Below, in pieces: positions 1-6,459 of a DNA stretch of 15,944 nucleotides (its first letter is position 1; each line of letters opens with the position of its first letter). Both the position numbers and the translations under genes were made by a program. The notes beneath the pieces are model-generated. The model was not told the DNA's origin. It worked only from the letters and a program-made list of their open reading frames with translations, and searched no databases. The stretch is from an uncultured Clostridia bacterium (GTDB lineage: Bacteria > Bacillota > Clostridia > Oscillospirales > Acutalibacteraceae): positions 1 through 15,944 of the forward strand of contig CALEIS010000087.1 in NCBI GenBank assembly GCA_937877675.1, in the 5' to 3' direction.

Positions 1-1236
1 AAGGCAAATCCTGCAGTTCCACAGATGGAATATTTCTTTATGGATGAGTTCGATACATATTATGCAGAGGGTGAAAAACTTATTGCAGAAGGAAACGATT
101 ATTTCGATAAGGTTGAAATTAAGCCAGACGATTTAGCTGCAATTGTTTTCACTTCAGGTACAACAGGTAAGAGCAAGGGTGTTATGCTTACTCATAAAAA
201 TGTTGCAAGCAACTGTTCTGCATCATTGAGAGTATTAACAGGTCGTCATGCTATTGCTTTCTTACCTTTACATCATACTCTTTCATGGGTTAGTGCTCTT
301 TATGCTACATATATTGTTTCTGAATGGGGTTATCTTTGTGATGGTATTAACCACATTCAGCAGGACATTAAGAAATTCCAGCCATATAATTTTACAGGTG
401 TTCCACTTGTTGTTGAAACAGTTTATGACAGAATATGGAAAACTGCTCGTAAAATGGGTAAGGAAGAATTACTTAAAAAAGGTCTTAAAATCAGTAATTT
501 CCTTATGAAGCTCGGTATTGATAAGCGTCGTAAGATTTTCAAGATGGTTCATGATAACCTTGGTGGCAACCTTGATATGATTATCTGTGGTGGTGCTTAC
601 CTTGACCCTAAATATGAAAAGGCACTTTATGACCTTGGTATTGATGTTTTCAATGGCTATGGTCTTACAGAATGTTCACCTGTTATTACATGTAATCACC
701 CTGCTAAATTCAAGTTTGGTAGCGTTGGTACTCCACTTGATTGTAATGAAATCAAGATTGTTAACCCAGATGAAGATGGTGTTGGTGAAATCTATGTAAG
801 AGGCTCAAACGTTATGGTAGGTTACTATAACGACCCTGAAGCTACTGCAGAGGCATTTGACGGTGATTGGTTCAAGACTGGTGACTTTGGACGAATTGAT
901 AAAGACGGTTTCCTCTTTATGGTTGGTAGAAAGAAGAATCTTATCATTCTTTCAAATGGTAAGAATGTTTCACCAGAAGAAATCGAAGAAAAACTTATGA
1001 ATAATATTCCTTATGTTAAGGAAGTTCTTGTATATCAAGAAGGCGATAAGATTACAGGCGAATTCTTCCTTAACGAAGAAGATTATCCAGATGCAAAAGA
1101 TAATCTTGACGCAGATGTTAAGAGCGTAAATGCATTAATGCCTGCATTCAAGAGAGTAACAAAGATTCTTGTTCGTGATGAGGAATTCCCAAAGACAACA
1201 ACAATGAAAATCGCAAGAAAATATCATACAAACTAA
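1..1236 (+). CDS. AMP-forming long-chain acyl-CoA synthetase (5' truncated)
   Basis: This is an adenylate-forming enzyme that activates a fatty acid with ATP and CoA to acyl-CoA. The reading frame is open from base 1, so the true start lies outside the window and 411 C-terminal codons are visible. The adenylation P-loop TSGTTGKSKGV, the aromatic/acid motif GYGLTECSP, the hinge region WFKTGDFGRIDKDGFL with GRKKNLI, and a C-terminal MKIAR carrying the expected catalytic lysine are all present in family order. The length and the GYGLTE form suit the long-chain (FadD/ACSL-like) branch better than acetyl-CoA synthetase, but substrate cannot be read from sequence. The gene ends at a strong terminator and is followed by an independent promoter, so it is the last gene of its transcript. 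Confidence 0.92.
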   Translation, partial: KANPAVPQMEYFFMDEFDTYYAEGEKLIAEGNDYFDKVEIKPDDLAAIVFTSGTTGKSKGVMLTHKNVASNCSASLRVLTGRHAIAFLPLHHTLSWVSALYATYIVSEWGYLCDGINHIQQDIKKFQPYNFTGVPLVVETVYDRIWKTARKMGKEELLKKGLKISNFLMKLGIDKRRKIFKMVHDNLGGNLDMIICGGAYLDPKYEKALYDLGIDVFNGYGLTECSPVITCNHPAKFKFGSVGTPLDCNEIKIVNPDEDGVGEIYVRGSNVMVGYYNDPEATAEAFDGDWFKTGDFGRIDKDGFLFMVGRKKNLIILSNGKNVSPEEIEEKLMNNIPYVKEVLVYQEGDKITGEFFLNEEDYPDAKDNLDADVKSVNALMPAFKRVTKILVRDEEFPKTTTMKIARKYHTN

Positions 1237-1240
1237 TTCT

Positions 1241-1268
1241 AAATACCACCCAGTGGGTGGTATTTTTT
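1241..1268 (+). terminator. Rho-independent terminator of the acyl-CoA synthetase gene
   Basis: A perfect 9-bp stem (ATACCACCC, 1243-1251, with GGGTGGTAT, 1255-1263) has a 3-nt loop and is followed directly by a T run. It begins 7 bases after the stop codon. Confidence 0.93.
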
Positions 1269-1296
1269 TATTATTAAAGGAAAAGTGTCACAGTTA

Positions 1297-1325
1297 TTGT
1301 TTTTATTGATATTTCGTGGTATAAT
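1297..1325 (+). promoter_or_regulatory. Sigma-A promoter with extended -10 for the phosphatase-kinase pair
   Basis: A -35-like TTGTTT (1297-1302) is followed by a 17-bp spacer and a perfect TATAAT (1320-1325), with an extended TG element at 1317-1318. It sits about 65 bases upstream of the phosphatase start and after the preceding terminator, so it probably drives both signalling genes. Confidence 0.8.
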
Positions 1326-1389
1326 TCTTTCTATATAGAGATTTCTCCCACTTGTGGAGATTGTTCTTTATGGAATTGAGGGAAAAATA

Positions 1390-2097
1390 ATGAAAAATAT
1401 AGATAGTGCCTTTTACTCCGATATTGGAGGAAGACCAAACAACGAAGATTCATATCTTAACAAAAAAATGGATGATTTTTCAGTGTTTGTTGTTGCAGAT
1501 GGTCTTGGTGGACACAACGATGGTGAAGTTGCTTCATATATAGCAGTAAAATCCATTCAAGAAAGCATGGTTGATAATGCTAATGATGATGTTTTTGCAG
1601 CAATAGAGTATGCCAATGCTCAGGTTCTTGCACAACAAGAAAAAACCATGACTAAAATGAAAACAACAATAGCTATGGTATTGATTAAAGACGAGGAAAC
1701 AACTATTGCCCATGTGGGTGATTCAAGGGTTTATGCTTTCCAAAATGGAAAAGTGATTTTCCAAACAAAGGACCATAGCGCATCACAAATGGCTGTGGCT
1801 GTTGGTGAAATTACTCTTGAAGAAATCAGAAATCATGATGACCGCAATATGCTTACAAGGGTGTTGGGTGCATCAGATGAGATAAAAGTGGATGCTGTTT
1901 CAATTACAAATGACCAATATGATGCTTTGTTGATATGCAGTGACGGATTTTGGGAGTATGTTTTGGAAGACGAAATGGAAGAAACTTTGAGTGGTAGTGA
2001 TTCAGCAATAAACTGGTTGTATAAAATGCGCTCAATTCAAGCAAACCGAGCACCGGACAACTGTGATAATAATACTGCAATTGTGATAAAAGTATAA
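1390..2097 (+). CDS. PP2C-family Ser/Thr protein phosphatase (Stp/PrpC-like)
   Basis: This is a 235-aa metal-dependent phosphatase of the PPM/PP2C family, predicted to be cytoplasmic. The signature motifs appear in order: RPNNEDS (residues 15-21, metal Asp), VVADGLGGHNDGE (35-46, metal Asp37), HVGDSRVY (108-115), LTRVLG (155-160), CSDGFWE (183-189) and the terminal CDNNTAIVI (225-233). The ATG at 1390 is preferred over a GTG at 1354 because GAGGGA (1378-1383) lies 6 bases upstream and the family starts just before this motif set. It is followed after 37 bases by a Ser/Thr kinase. By analogy with other Firmicutes, such pairs act antagonistically: the kinase phosphorylates itself and its targets, and the phosphatase reverses it. 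The direct substrate is unknown. Confidence 0.95.
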   Translation: MKNIDSAFYSDIGGRPNNEDSYLNKKMDDFSVFVVADGLGGHNDGEVASYIAVKSIQESMVDNANDDVFAAIEYANAQVLAQQEKTMTKMKTTIAMVLIKDEETTIAHVGDSRVYAFQNGKVIFQTKDHSASQMAVAVGEITLEEIRNHDDRNMLTRVLGASDEIKVDAVSITNDQYDALLICSDGFWEYVLEDEMEETLSGSDSAINWLYKMRSIQANRAPDNCDNNTAIVIKV

Positions 2098-2134
2098 ATA
2101 AGGATAAATCAGTGGAAAAAGAAGGAGGGGTAAA

Positions 2135-3964
2135 ATGAAATATTGTAATCACTGTATGGCACAGATGAACGAAGAAAATTTTTGTCCAGTATGTGGCAAA
2201 AAGAGTCAGGCTGAAAATGTACCAGTACATCATCTTTTACCCGGAACTATTTTAAATAATAAGTTTTATGTAGGAGAAGCCCTTGGAGAAGGTGGCTTCG
2301 GAATTACATATATCGGTCGTGACACAAGACTCGATATGAAGGTAGCCATTAAGGAGTTTTATCCTAATGGTTGTGTAACAAGAAATAATACATATTCACC
2401 ACAGGTAACAAATAGTGTAACGGACGAAAGAAAAGACTTTTTTGAAAAGGGTAAAATCAGATTCCTCCAGGAAGCACAAGTTCTTGCTCGTTTTTCAGAT
2501 GAACCAGGTATAGTTGGAGTAAGAGATTTCTTTGAAGAGAACAATACTGCATATATCATTATGGAGTATCTCGATGGAATCAACTTAAAGGACTATTTGA
2601 AAACAAAAGGTGTGTTGTCAGCAGAAAAAACAATCGAGTTGATGATGCCTATAATGATGTCCTTGAAAAAAGTTCATGCACAGGGTATGATTCACCGTGA
2701 TATTAGCCCTGACAACATTATGTTGGTGGGAAACAAGGTAAAACTTTTGGACTTTGGTGCAGCACGAAATGTGTCAGCAGCAGAGAATAAGAGCTTGAGT
2801 ATCATGCTCAAACCTGGATATGCACCAGAAGAACAATATAGAAGCAAGGGTAATCAAGGACCTTGGACAGATATATATGCTCTTTGTGCAACAATGTATA
2901 AATGTATTACAGGCATTACCCCTGACGATGCAACACAGCGTGTGTTTAGTGATGAGGTAAAAACACCATCTGCATTGGGAATAAAAATACCAAGATATAT
3001 TGAAAATACAATTATGCGAGGAATGTCCGTACAACAAAGAGACAGATTCCAAAGCATAGAAGAGATGATTAGATATCTCAATAGTGGTGAAGCAACCGTA
3101 CAACAACCACAAAAAGTAGTTGCACCACCAAGACCCGTACAGCAAATGCCTGTACAACCAAGACCGGTACAACCAACACCTATACAATCAAGACCAGTAC
3201 AACCAACACCTTATGTACAACCACAGCAACCGCCAGAAAAGAAGAAAACAGGGCTTATTATCGGAATAATTGTTGCAGTTTTGGCTATTATTTGTGCAGT
3301 TGTAGCGGTTGTGTTAGTTTCGACATCGGATAATACTAAACCAGAAGAATCAAGCACAAAAACTACGGAGACAACAACAGAAGAGCCAACAAGTGAAAAT
3401 GTAAACGCAAATAATGCCGTGGAATATCGAGATGTCAATTTGGATTTCTCTAGATTTGATGCAAATTACAACTATCTGAAAACCGAAAACATAACTGTTC
3501 AGGTTCCTGTTTTTGAAGAGTTTGAAGAATACGGTTTTGATGAAATAGCACTTGAAAATGATGTAGCTGAGATAGAGGAAACACCTACCGGTAAGTATAT
3601 GGTCACTATGGGATACATGTACTCAGATGCATATGAGGATATTTATGTTGAAGTCACCGTATGGTATGATAACGAAGGTTTTACAACAGATTCGATAGTC
3701 GCAACAGTAATTTTATTAGGCTATTACGACAACGGTTATGAGACATATACACAAGAACAAATATGCTATGATGAGAATATGGAAATGGTTTATGGTGCAA
3801 CCTTAGAGGATGATGTGTGTACCTTTGCTGCAACAAATAGTGGCTATAGCTGTGTTGATAATACTTACTATGACGATAATTACGAGATTATCAGCAAGGA
3901 AGATTTCGATGCAGAGGTTGACCGAGTATTACAACCAATCGATGAAATTTTATACGGATATTAA
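2135..3964 (+). CDS. Membrane Ser/Thr protein kinase with N-terminal zinc ribbon
   Basis: This 609-aa eukaryotic-like (Hanks-type) kinase has four parts. A short zinc ribbon (Cys4, Cys7, Cys17, Cys20) comes first. The kinase domain follows (about 42-316) with glycine loop GEGGFG (51-56), VAIK Lys73, HRD 187-189, Asn194 and DFG 206-208. A Pro/Gln-rich linker with three 10-residue repeats (333-362) leads to one membrane helix (about 373-396). The remaining about 210 residues should be outside the cell; they start with a Thr/Glu/Ser-rich stretch and then an acidic, Tyr-rich region in which I recognise no PASTA or other known sensor domain. The catalytic loop reads HRDISPDN instead of the usual HRDLKPEN, so the catalytic-loop lysine is a serine. 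The start is fixed by GGAGGGG just upstream. It is paired with the PP2C phosphatase. Confidence 0.93.
   Translation: MKYCNHCMAQMNEENFCPVCGKKSQAENVPVHHLLPGTILNNKFYVGEALGEGGFGITYIGRDTRLDMKVAIKEFYPNGCVTRNNTYSPQVTNSVTDERKDFFEKGKIRFLQEAQVLARFSDEPGIVGVRDFFEENNTAYIIMEYLDGINLKDYLKTKGVLSAEKTIELMMPIMMSLKKVHAQGMIHRDISPDNIMLVGNKVKLLDFGAARNVSAAENKSLSIMLKPGYAPEEQYRSKGNQGPWTDIYALCATMYKCITGITPDDATQRVFSDEVKTPSALGIKIPRYIENTIMRGMSVQQRDRFQSIEEMIRYLNSGEATVQQPQKVVAPPRPVQQMPVQPRPVQPTPIQSRPVQPTPYVQPQQPPEKKKTGLIIGIIVAVLAIICAVVAVVLVSTSDNTKPEESSTKTTETTTEEPTSENVNANNAVEYRDVNLDFSRFDANYNYLKTENITVQVPVFEEFEEYGFDEIALENDVAEIEETPTGKYMVTMGYMYSDAYEDIYVEVTVWYDNEGFTTDSIVATVILLGYYDNGYETYTQEQICYDENMEMVYGATLEDDVCTFAATNSGYSCVDNTYYDDNYEIISKEDFDAEVDRVLQPIDEILYGY
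3131..3220 (+). repeat. Three tandem 30-bp repeats in the kinase linker
   Basis: Three 30-bp units (3131-3160, 3161-3190, 3191-3220) encode the 10-residue motif RPVQxxPxQx. The first 20 bases of units 2 and 3 differ at one position. They code for the Pro/Gln-rich juxtamembrane linker and could vary in number between strains by slippage or recombination. Confidence 0.85.
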
Positions 3965-3965
3965 A

Positions 3966-3997
3966 GAAAAAACCTCCGATTTCGGAGGTTTTTCTTT
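3966..3997 (+). terminator. Terminator after the kinase gene
   Basis: CCTCCGA (3973-3979) pairs with TCGGAGG (3982-3988), flanked by an A run on the left and TTTTTCTTT on the right, so it can work in either direction. The hairpin starts 9 bases after the kinase stop codon. Confidence 0.9.
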
Positions 3998-3998
3998 A

Positions 3999-4149
3999 TG
4001 GTGGAGATGGTGGAAACCGAAGCTTCGCTTCGTTCGTTGCTGCGCAATCTTTCGCATTTGTATGTCCCTTTTGCTGACACAAAAGATGGACTATGCGGTT
4101 TCGATTACCTAAAAAAATAAGCACTCCTTTTTTGGAGTGCTTATTTTAA
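3999..4149. other. Candidate integration scar next to the ssrA 3' end
   Basis: The bases at 3999-4013 repeat the tmRNA 3' end at 4150-4164 in direct orientation with 14 of 15 identities (TGGTGGAGATGG, then T or C, then GG). The stretch between also holds a perfect 15-bp inverted copy (4095-4109) of the tmRNA T-arm region (4163-4177). No protein gene is credible here. The 3' end of ssrA is a well-known attachment site for integrases, so a displaced copy about 150 bp away fits a decayed or minimal integrated element. The origin is inference. Confidence 0.5.
4110..4147 (-). terminator. ssrA: Terminator of ssrA
   Basis: A perfect 14-bp stem (AAAATAAGCACTCC, 4114-4127, with 4134-4147) has a 6-nt loop and a T run on the minus strand. 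It begins three bases past the CCA end of the tmRNA. Confidence 0.93.
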
Positions 4150-4501
4150 TGGTGGAGATGGCGGTAATCGAAACCGCGTCCGAAAATCTATTCCTGAAAC
4201 TTTCTACGAGTGTAGTTTATCTACTAGAATTCCCTACGTGACAGCCGACAAACAGGCATTCATTTCGGTAGCCCTGTGATGTGTGACGGACTACAAGGCG
4301 GTTATCCGTTCACATTTACTGCTAAATGACACTCCGTACCGAGCCGCAGTTCTCTCGGGGGAATGCTCGCCGCTAATTAAGCAGCAAGAAGTACTTTTTC
4401 GTTTTTGTCGTTTATTTTTATAAACCGTCCGTTTTATAGTGGTCAGACTCCACTACTCGCTTATCGCAGTTCAAAATCCCCGTCGAAATCCTTTCATCCC
4501 C
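4150..4501 (-). ncRNA. ssrA: Transfer-messenger RNA (tmRNA)
   Basis: This 352-nt tmRNA, charged with alanine and working with SmpB, rescues stalled ribosomes and tags the incomplete protein for degradation. The mature 5' end GGGGATG (from 4501) forms a 7-bp acceptor stem with CATCTCC before the discriminator A and the encoded CCA (4152-4150). The T-loop region is GGTTTCGATTACC. The tag reading frame lies at 4409-4377 and reads DKNEKVLLAA-stop. The GAC resume codon is my inference, from the A-rich bases before it and the usual 10-codon length. The tag ends LLAA rather than the commoner ALAA. smpB lies upstream on the same strand, separated by a small inverted-repeat element. A 14-bp-stem terminator follows. 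Confidence 0.95.
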
Positions 4502-4508
4502 ATATATA

Positions 4509-4923
4509 CAATTATGAATTCGCAATGCGTAATTCGTAATTAGTTATTTCGGGTTTTAGTGATTGCGGTTAAAATTTTTAATAATTCTTGGCAATCACCA
4601 TAAATACTTTCGAATTGTTCTTTTGTAATATATTCGCTTTCGTAAAGAAGTTCAAGCCAATATTCTGTTTCGCTGGCTTCTTTGAGAGCGATATTCAATT
4701 TTGAGTAGAAATCGGGTTTGCTCTGAGCTCTTATTGCTTCCTTGACATTTGCACCAATGCTTGTTCCACTTTTTAAAATCTGTGTAGAAATAACACCGAT
4801 TCGATGATTAGCATCAAGATGTTTATATAATTTAATAATTCTCAAAGCAAAAGCCTTACTTTTTTCAACAATAATATTTTTCATAGTTTTAATTACGAAT
4901 TACGCATTATGAATTACGAATTG
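4509..4923. mobile_element. 415-bp unit with 34-bp terminal inverted repeats around a four-helix-bundle gene
   Basis: The left arm (4509-4542) and the reverse complement of the right arm (4890-4923) match at 29 of 34 bases, including a perfect 19-base inner part built from AATTCGTAATT-like units. The unit holds only the 114-codon S23/IVP-type gene, whose stop codon lies inside the left arm. It sits exactly between smpB (2 bases from its stop codon) and ssrA (7 bases from its 5' end). I see no transposase and no clear target-site duplication, so it would have to move with outside help or be a non-autonomous cassette. Confidence 0.7.
4540..4884 (-). CDS. Four-helix-bundle protein, 23S rRNA intervening-sequence (S23/IVP) family
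   Basis: This is a 114-aa, mostly helical, Lys-rich protein with the family signature SGTSIGANVKEA (residues 39-50), preceded by basic and amphipathic helices and followed by an ALKEASETEYWLELL helix. The family (Pfam PF05635) was named from proteins encoded within intervening sequences of 23S rRNA. It also contains Avd, the accessory protein of diversity-generating retroelements, but no reverse transcriptase or variable repeat is visible here. The role of stand-alone members is unknown; nucleic-acid binding is a family inference. There is no convincing ribosome binding site before the ATG at 4884. The gene fills the space between two inverted repeats, and its stop codon lies in one of them, so gene and repeats probably travel together. 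Confidence 0.85.
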   Translation of the reverse strand: MKNIIVEKSKAFALRIIKLYKHLDANHRIGVISTQILKSGTSIGANVKEAIRAQSKPDFYSKLNIALKEASETEYWLELLYESEYITKEQFESIYGDCQELLKILTAITKTRNN

Positions 4924-4924
4924 T

Positions 4925-5392
4925 TTATCTCATTCTTTCTTTTATAGAACGTTCAATTGTTCTCTGGGCTTCTTTTTTAGCAGCAACATCACGCTTGTCG
5001 TAAAGTTTTTTACCTTTACAAAGACCTACTTGTACTTTCGCACGACCTTTTTTAAAGTAAATTGACAACGGAATAAGTGTTAATCCGTCCTGCTTTGTTG
5101 TGCCGAGAAGTCGCATAATCTCTTTTTTATGCATTAAGAGTTTACGGACTCTCATTGGGTCACGATTAAAGATGTTTCCGTGGTCATAAGGACTTATGTG
5201 CATACCATTTACAAAGATTTCACCCTCAACGATACTGCACCAAGCATCTTTAAGATTACATTTGCCTTGACGGAGTGATTTAACCTCCGTACCAACAAGC
5301 TCAATACCTGCTTCAAAACTCTCAATTACGAAATAATCGTGGAGAGCTTTTTTATTTTGTGCAATTGTAGTATTAGTATTCTTCTCTGCCAT
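4925..5392 (-). CDS. smpB: SsrA-binding protein SmpB
   Basis: SmpB binds the tRNA-like part of tmRNA and delivers it to the empty A site of stalled ribosomes. The 155-aa product has the family hallmarks: an N-terminal NKKALHDYF, GIELVGTEVKSLRQGK, the NLKDAWCSI and VNGMHISPYDHGN segments, then KKGRAKVQVGLCKGKKLYDKR and a basic C-terminal tail. The start is the ATG at 5392, with AGGAGG at 5400-5405 on the complementary strand; an upstream in-frame start (5428) would add 12 residues absent from the family. The C-terminus looks full length although an inverted-repeat element begins 2 bases after the stop. The functional partner ssrA lies downstream on the same strand, so co-transcription is plausible. 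Confidence 0.96.
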   Translation of the reverse strand: MAEKNTNTTIAQNKKALHDYFVIESFEAGIELVGTEVKSLRQGKCNLKDAWCSIVEGEIFVNGMHISPYDHGNIFNRDPMRVRKLLMHKKEIMRLLGTTKQDGLTLIPLSIYFKKGRAKVQVGLCKGKKLYDKRDVAAKKEAQRTIERSIKERMR

Positions 5393-5496
5393 GATTATTC
5401 CTCCTTTTTTGGTAACCACCTTATACATTTTAGTTGAATTTATCAGCGGTTACTTGAGTTTTTAATGGCGGAGTATAGACCCCGCCCAAGTATTTA

Positions 5497-6090
5497 TTAT
5501 AACAAACTTCTACCTTGAAGTGCTCTGGAAAGTGTTACCTCATCTGCATATTCAAGGTCACTACCAACAGGGATACCATAAGCAAGTCGGCTTACCTTAA
5601 TTCCCATTGGTTTTAAAAGACGTGCAATATACATTGCGGTTGCTTCACCTTCGGCAGTTGGATTAGTAGCCATAATAACTTCGTTAACGCTATCGTCAGC
5701 CATTCGCTGAATCAATTCCTTAATACGGATTTTATCAGGTCCAACACCATTCATAGGAGAGAGTACACCGTGCAAAACATGGTATGTGCCCTTATATTCA
5801 TGGGTGCGTTCAAATGCAGTGACATCCCTTGGGTTTTCAACAACACAGATTACGGAATTGTCACGGTTTGCATTACTACAGATACCACATTTTTCACCCT
5901 CAGTAAGATTGCAACAGATATTGCATGTGTGTATATTAGTATGGGCATTATTTATGGCATCAACAAGACTTTTTGTGCCTTCATCGTCAAGACCAAGAAT
6001 ATAATATGCCATTCTCTCCGCCGATTTTACACCGACAGAGGGCATTTTACGAAATTCTTCAATCAATTTTTCCAATGATACAATTGCCAT
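5497..6090 (-). CDS. recR: Recombination mediator protein RecR
   Basis: This 197-aa DNA-binding ring protein acts with RecO and RecF to load RecA at gaps. An N-terminal helix-hairpin-helix region (PSVGVKSAERMAYYIL, 17-32), a zinc finger (Cys56, Cys59, Cys68, Cys71), a TOPRIM domain starting near residue 80 (ICVVENPRDV), and the C-terminal RLAYGIPVGSDLEYADE with LSRALQGR are all typical, as is the length. It lies 30 bases downstream of ybaB in the dnaX operon order common to Firmicutes and many other bacteria. The gap to smpB is 104 bases; it holds a GC hairpin (5467-5486) with no T run on either strand, so I do not call it a terminator. Confidence 0.97.
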   Translation of the reverse strand: MAIVSLEKLIEEFRKMPSVGVKSAERMAYYILGLDDEGTKSLVDAINNAHTNIHTCNICCNLTEGEKCGICSNANRDNSVICVVENPRDVTAFERTHEYKGTYHVLHGVLSPMNGVGPDKIRIKELIQRMADDSVNEVIMATNPTAEGEATAMYIARLLKPMGIKVSRLAYGIPVGSDLEYADEVTLSRALQGRSLL

Positions 6091-6120
6091 AATGCCTATA
6101 CTCCAAATTTTTGAGTTAAA

Positions 6121-6456
6121 TTAGAATCCAAGACCTGGAATGTTCATTCCACCTGTGATTTTACCCATTTCTCTTTCTGCAGTTTCGTCTGCTTTTCTCA
6201 TTGCTTCGTTAACTGCTGCAACAAGCAAATCTTCAAGCATTTCTACATCTTCAGGGTCAACAACATCTGGCTGAATTTTAACTGAAACAACCTGATGTTT
6301 ACCATTAACAGTAACGTCAATTGCTCCGCCACCTGCAGATGCACTGTATTCTGCTTCTTCACATTCCTGCTGAACACGAGCCATATCTTCCTGCATTTGC
6401 TGAAGACGTTTCATCATATTTGCCTGTCCGCCCTGATTTGGGATTCTTGCTTTCAT
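6121..6456 (-). CDS. Nucleoid-associated protein YbaB/EbfC
   Basis: This is a 111-aa member of the YbaB/EbfC family, small dimeric DNA-binding proteins that coat the nucleoid and can affect transcription. The long N-terminal helix (MMKRLQQMQEDMARVQQECEE, about 14-34), the glycine-rich turn, the VTVNGKHQVVSVKI strand pair and the C-terminal GMNIPGLGF are typical. The ATG at 6456 lies 3 bases after the dnaX stop codon, with GAGGAGG inside the last dnaX codons, indicating translational coupling. This dnaX-ybaB-recR order is conserved across many bacteria. Confidence 0.95.
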   Translation of the reverse strand: MKARIPNQGGQANMMKRLQQMQEDMARVQQECEEAEYSASAGGGAIDVTVNGKHQVVSVKIQPDVVDPEDVEMLEDLLVAAVNEAMRKADETAEREMGKITGGMNIPGLGF

Positions 6457-6459
6457 TTT

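Noticed and set aside
3131..3220. CRISPR-like short regular repeats
   Set aside because: The 30-bp units are contiguous, in frame and code for a Pro/Gln linker; there are no spacers.
3999..4109. Possible tRNA or second tmRNA fragment gene
   Set aside because: Only the 3' terminal 15 bases match ssrA; there is no acceptor partner, T arm or anticodon arm, so a functional tRNA is not supported.
4509..4923. Diversity-generating retroelement
   Set aside because: The four-helix-bundle protein is related to Avd, but no reverse transcriptase, template repeat or variable repeat is present in the window.
5467..5486. GC-rich hairpin between recR and smpB considered as a terminator
   Set aside because: GGCGG pairs with CCGCC but neither strand has a following T run, so it is at most a structure in the intergenic transcript.
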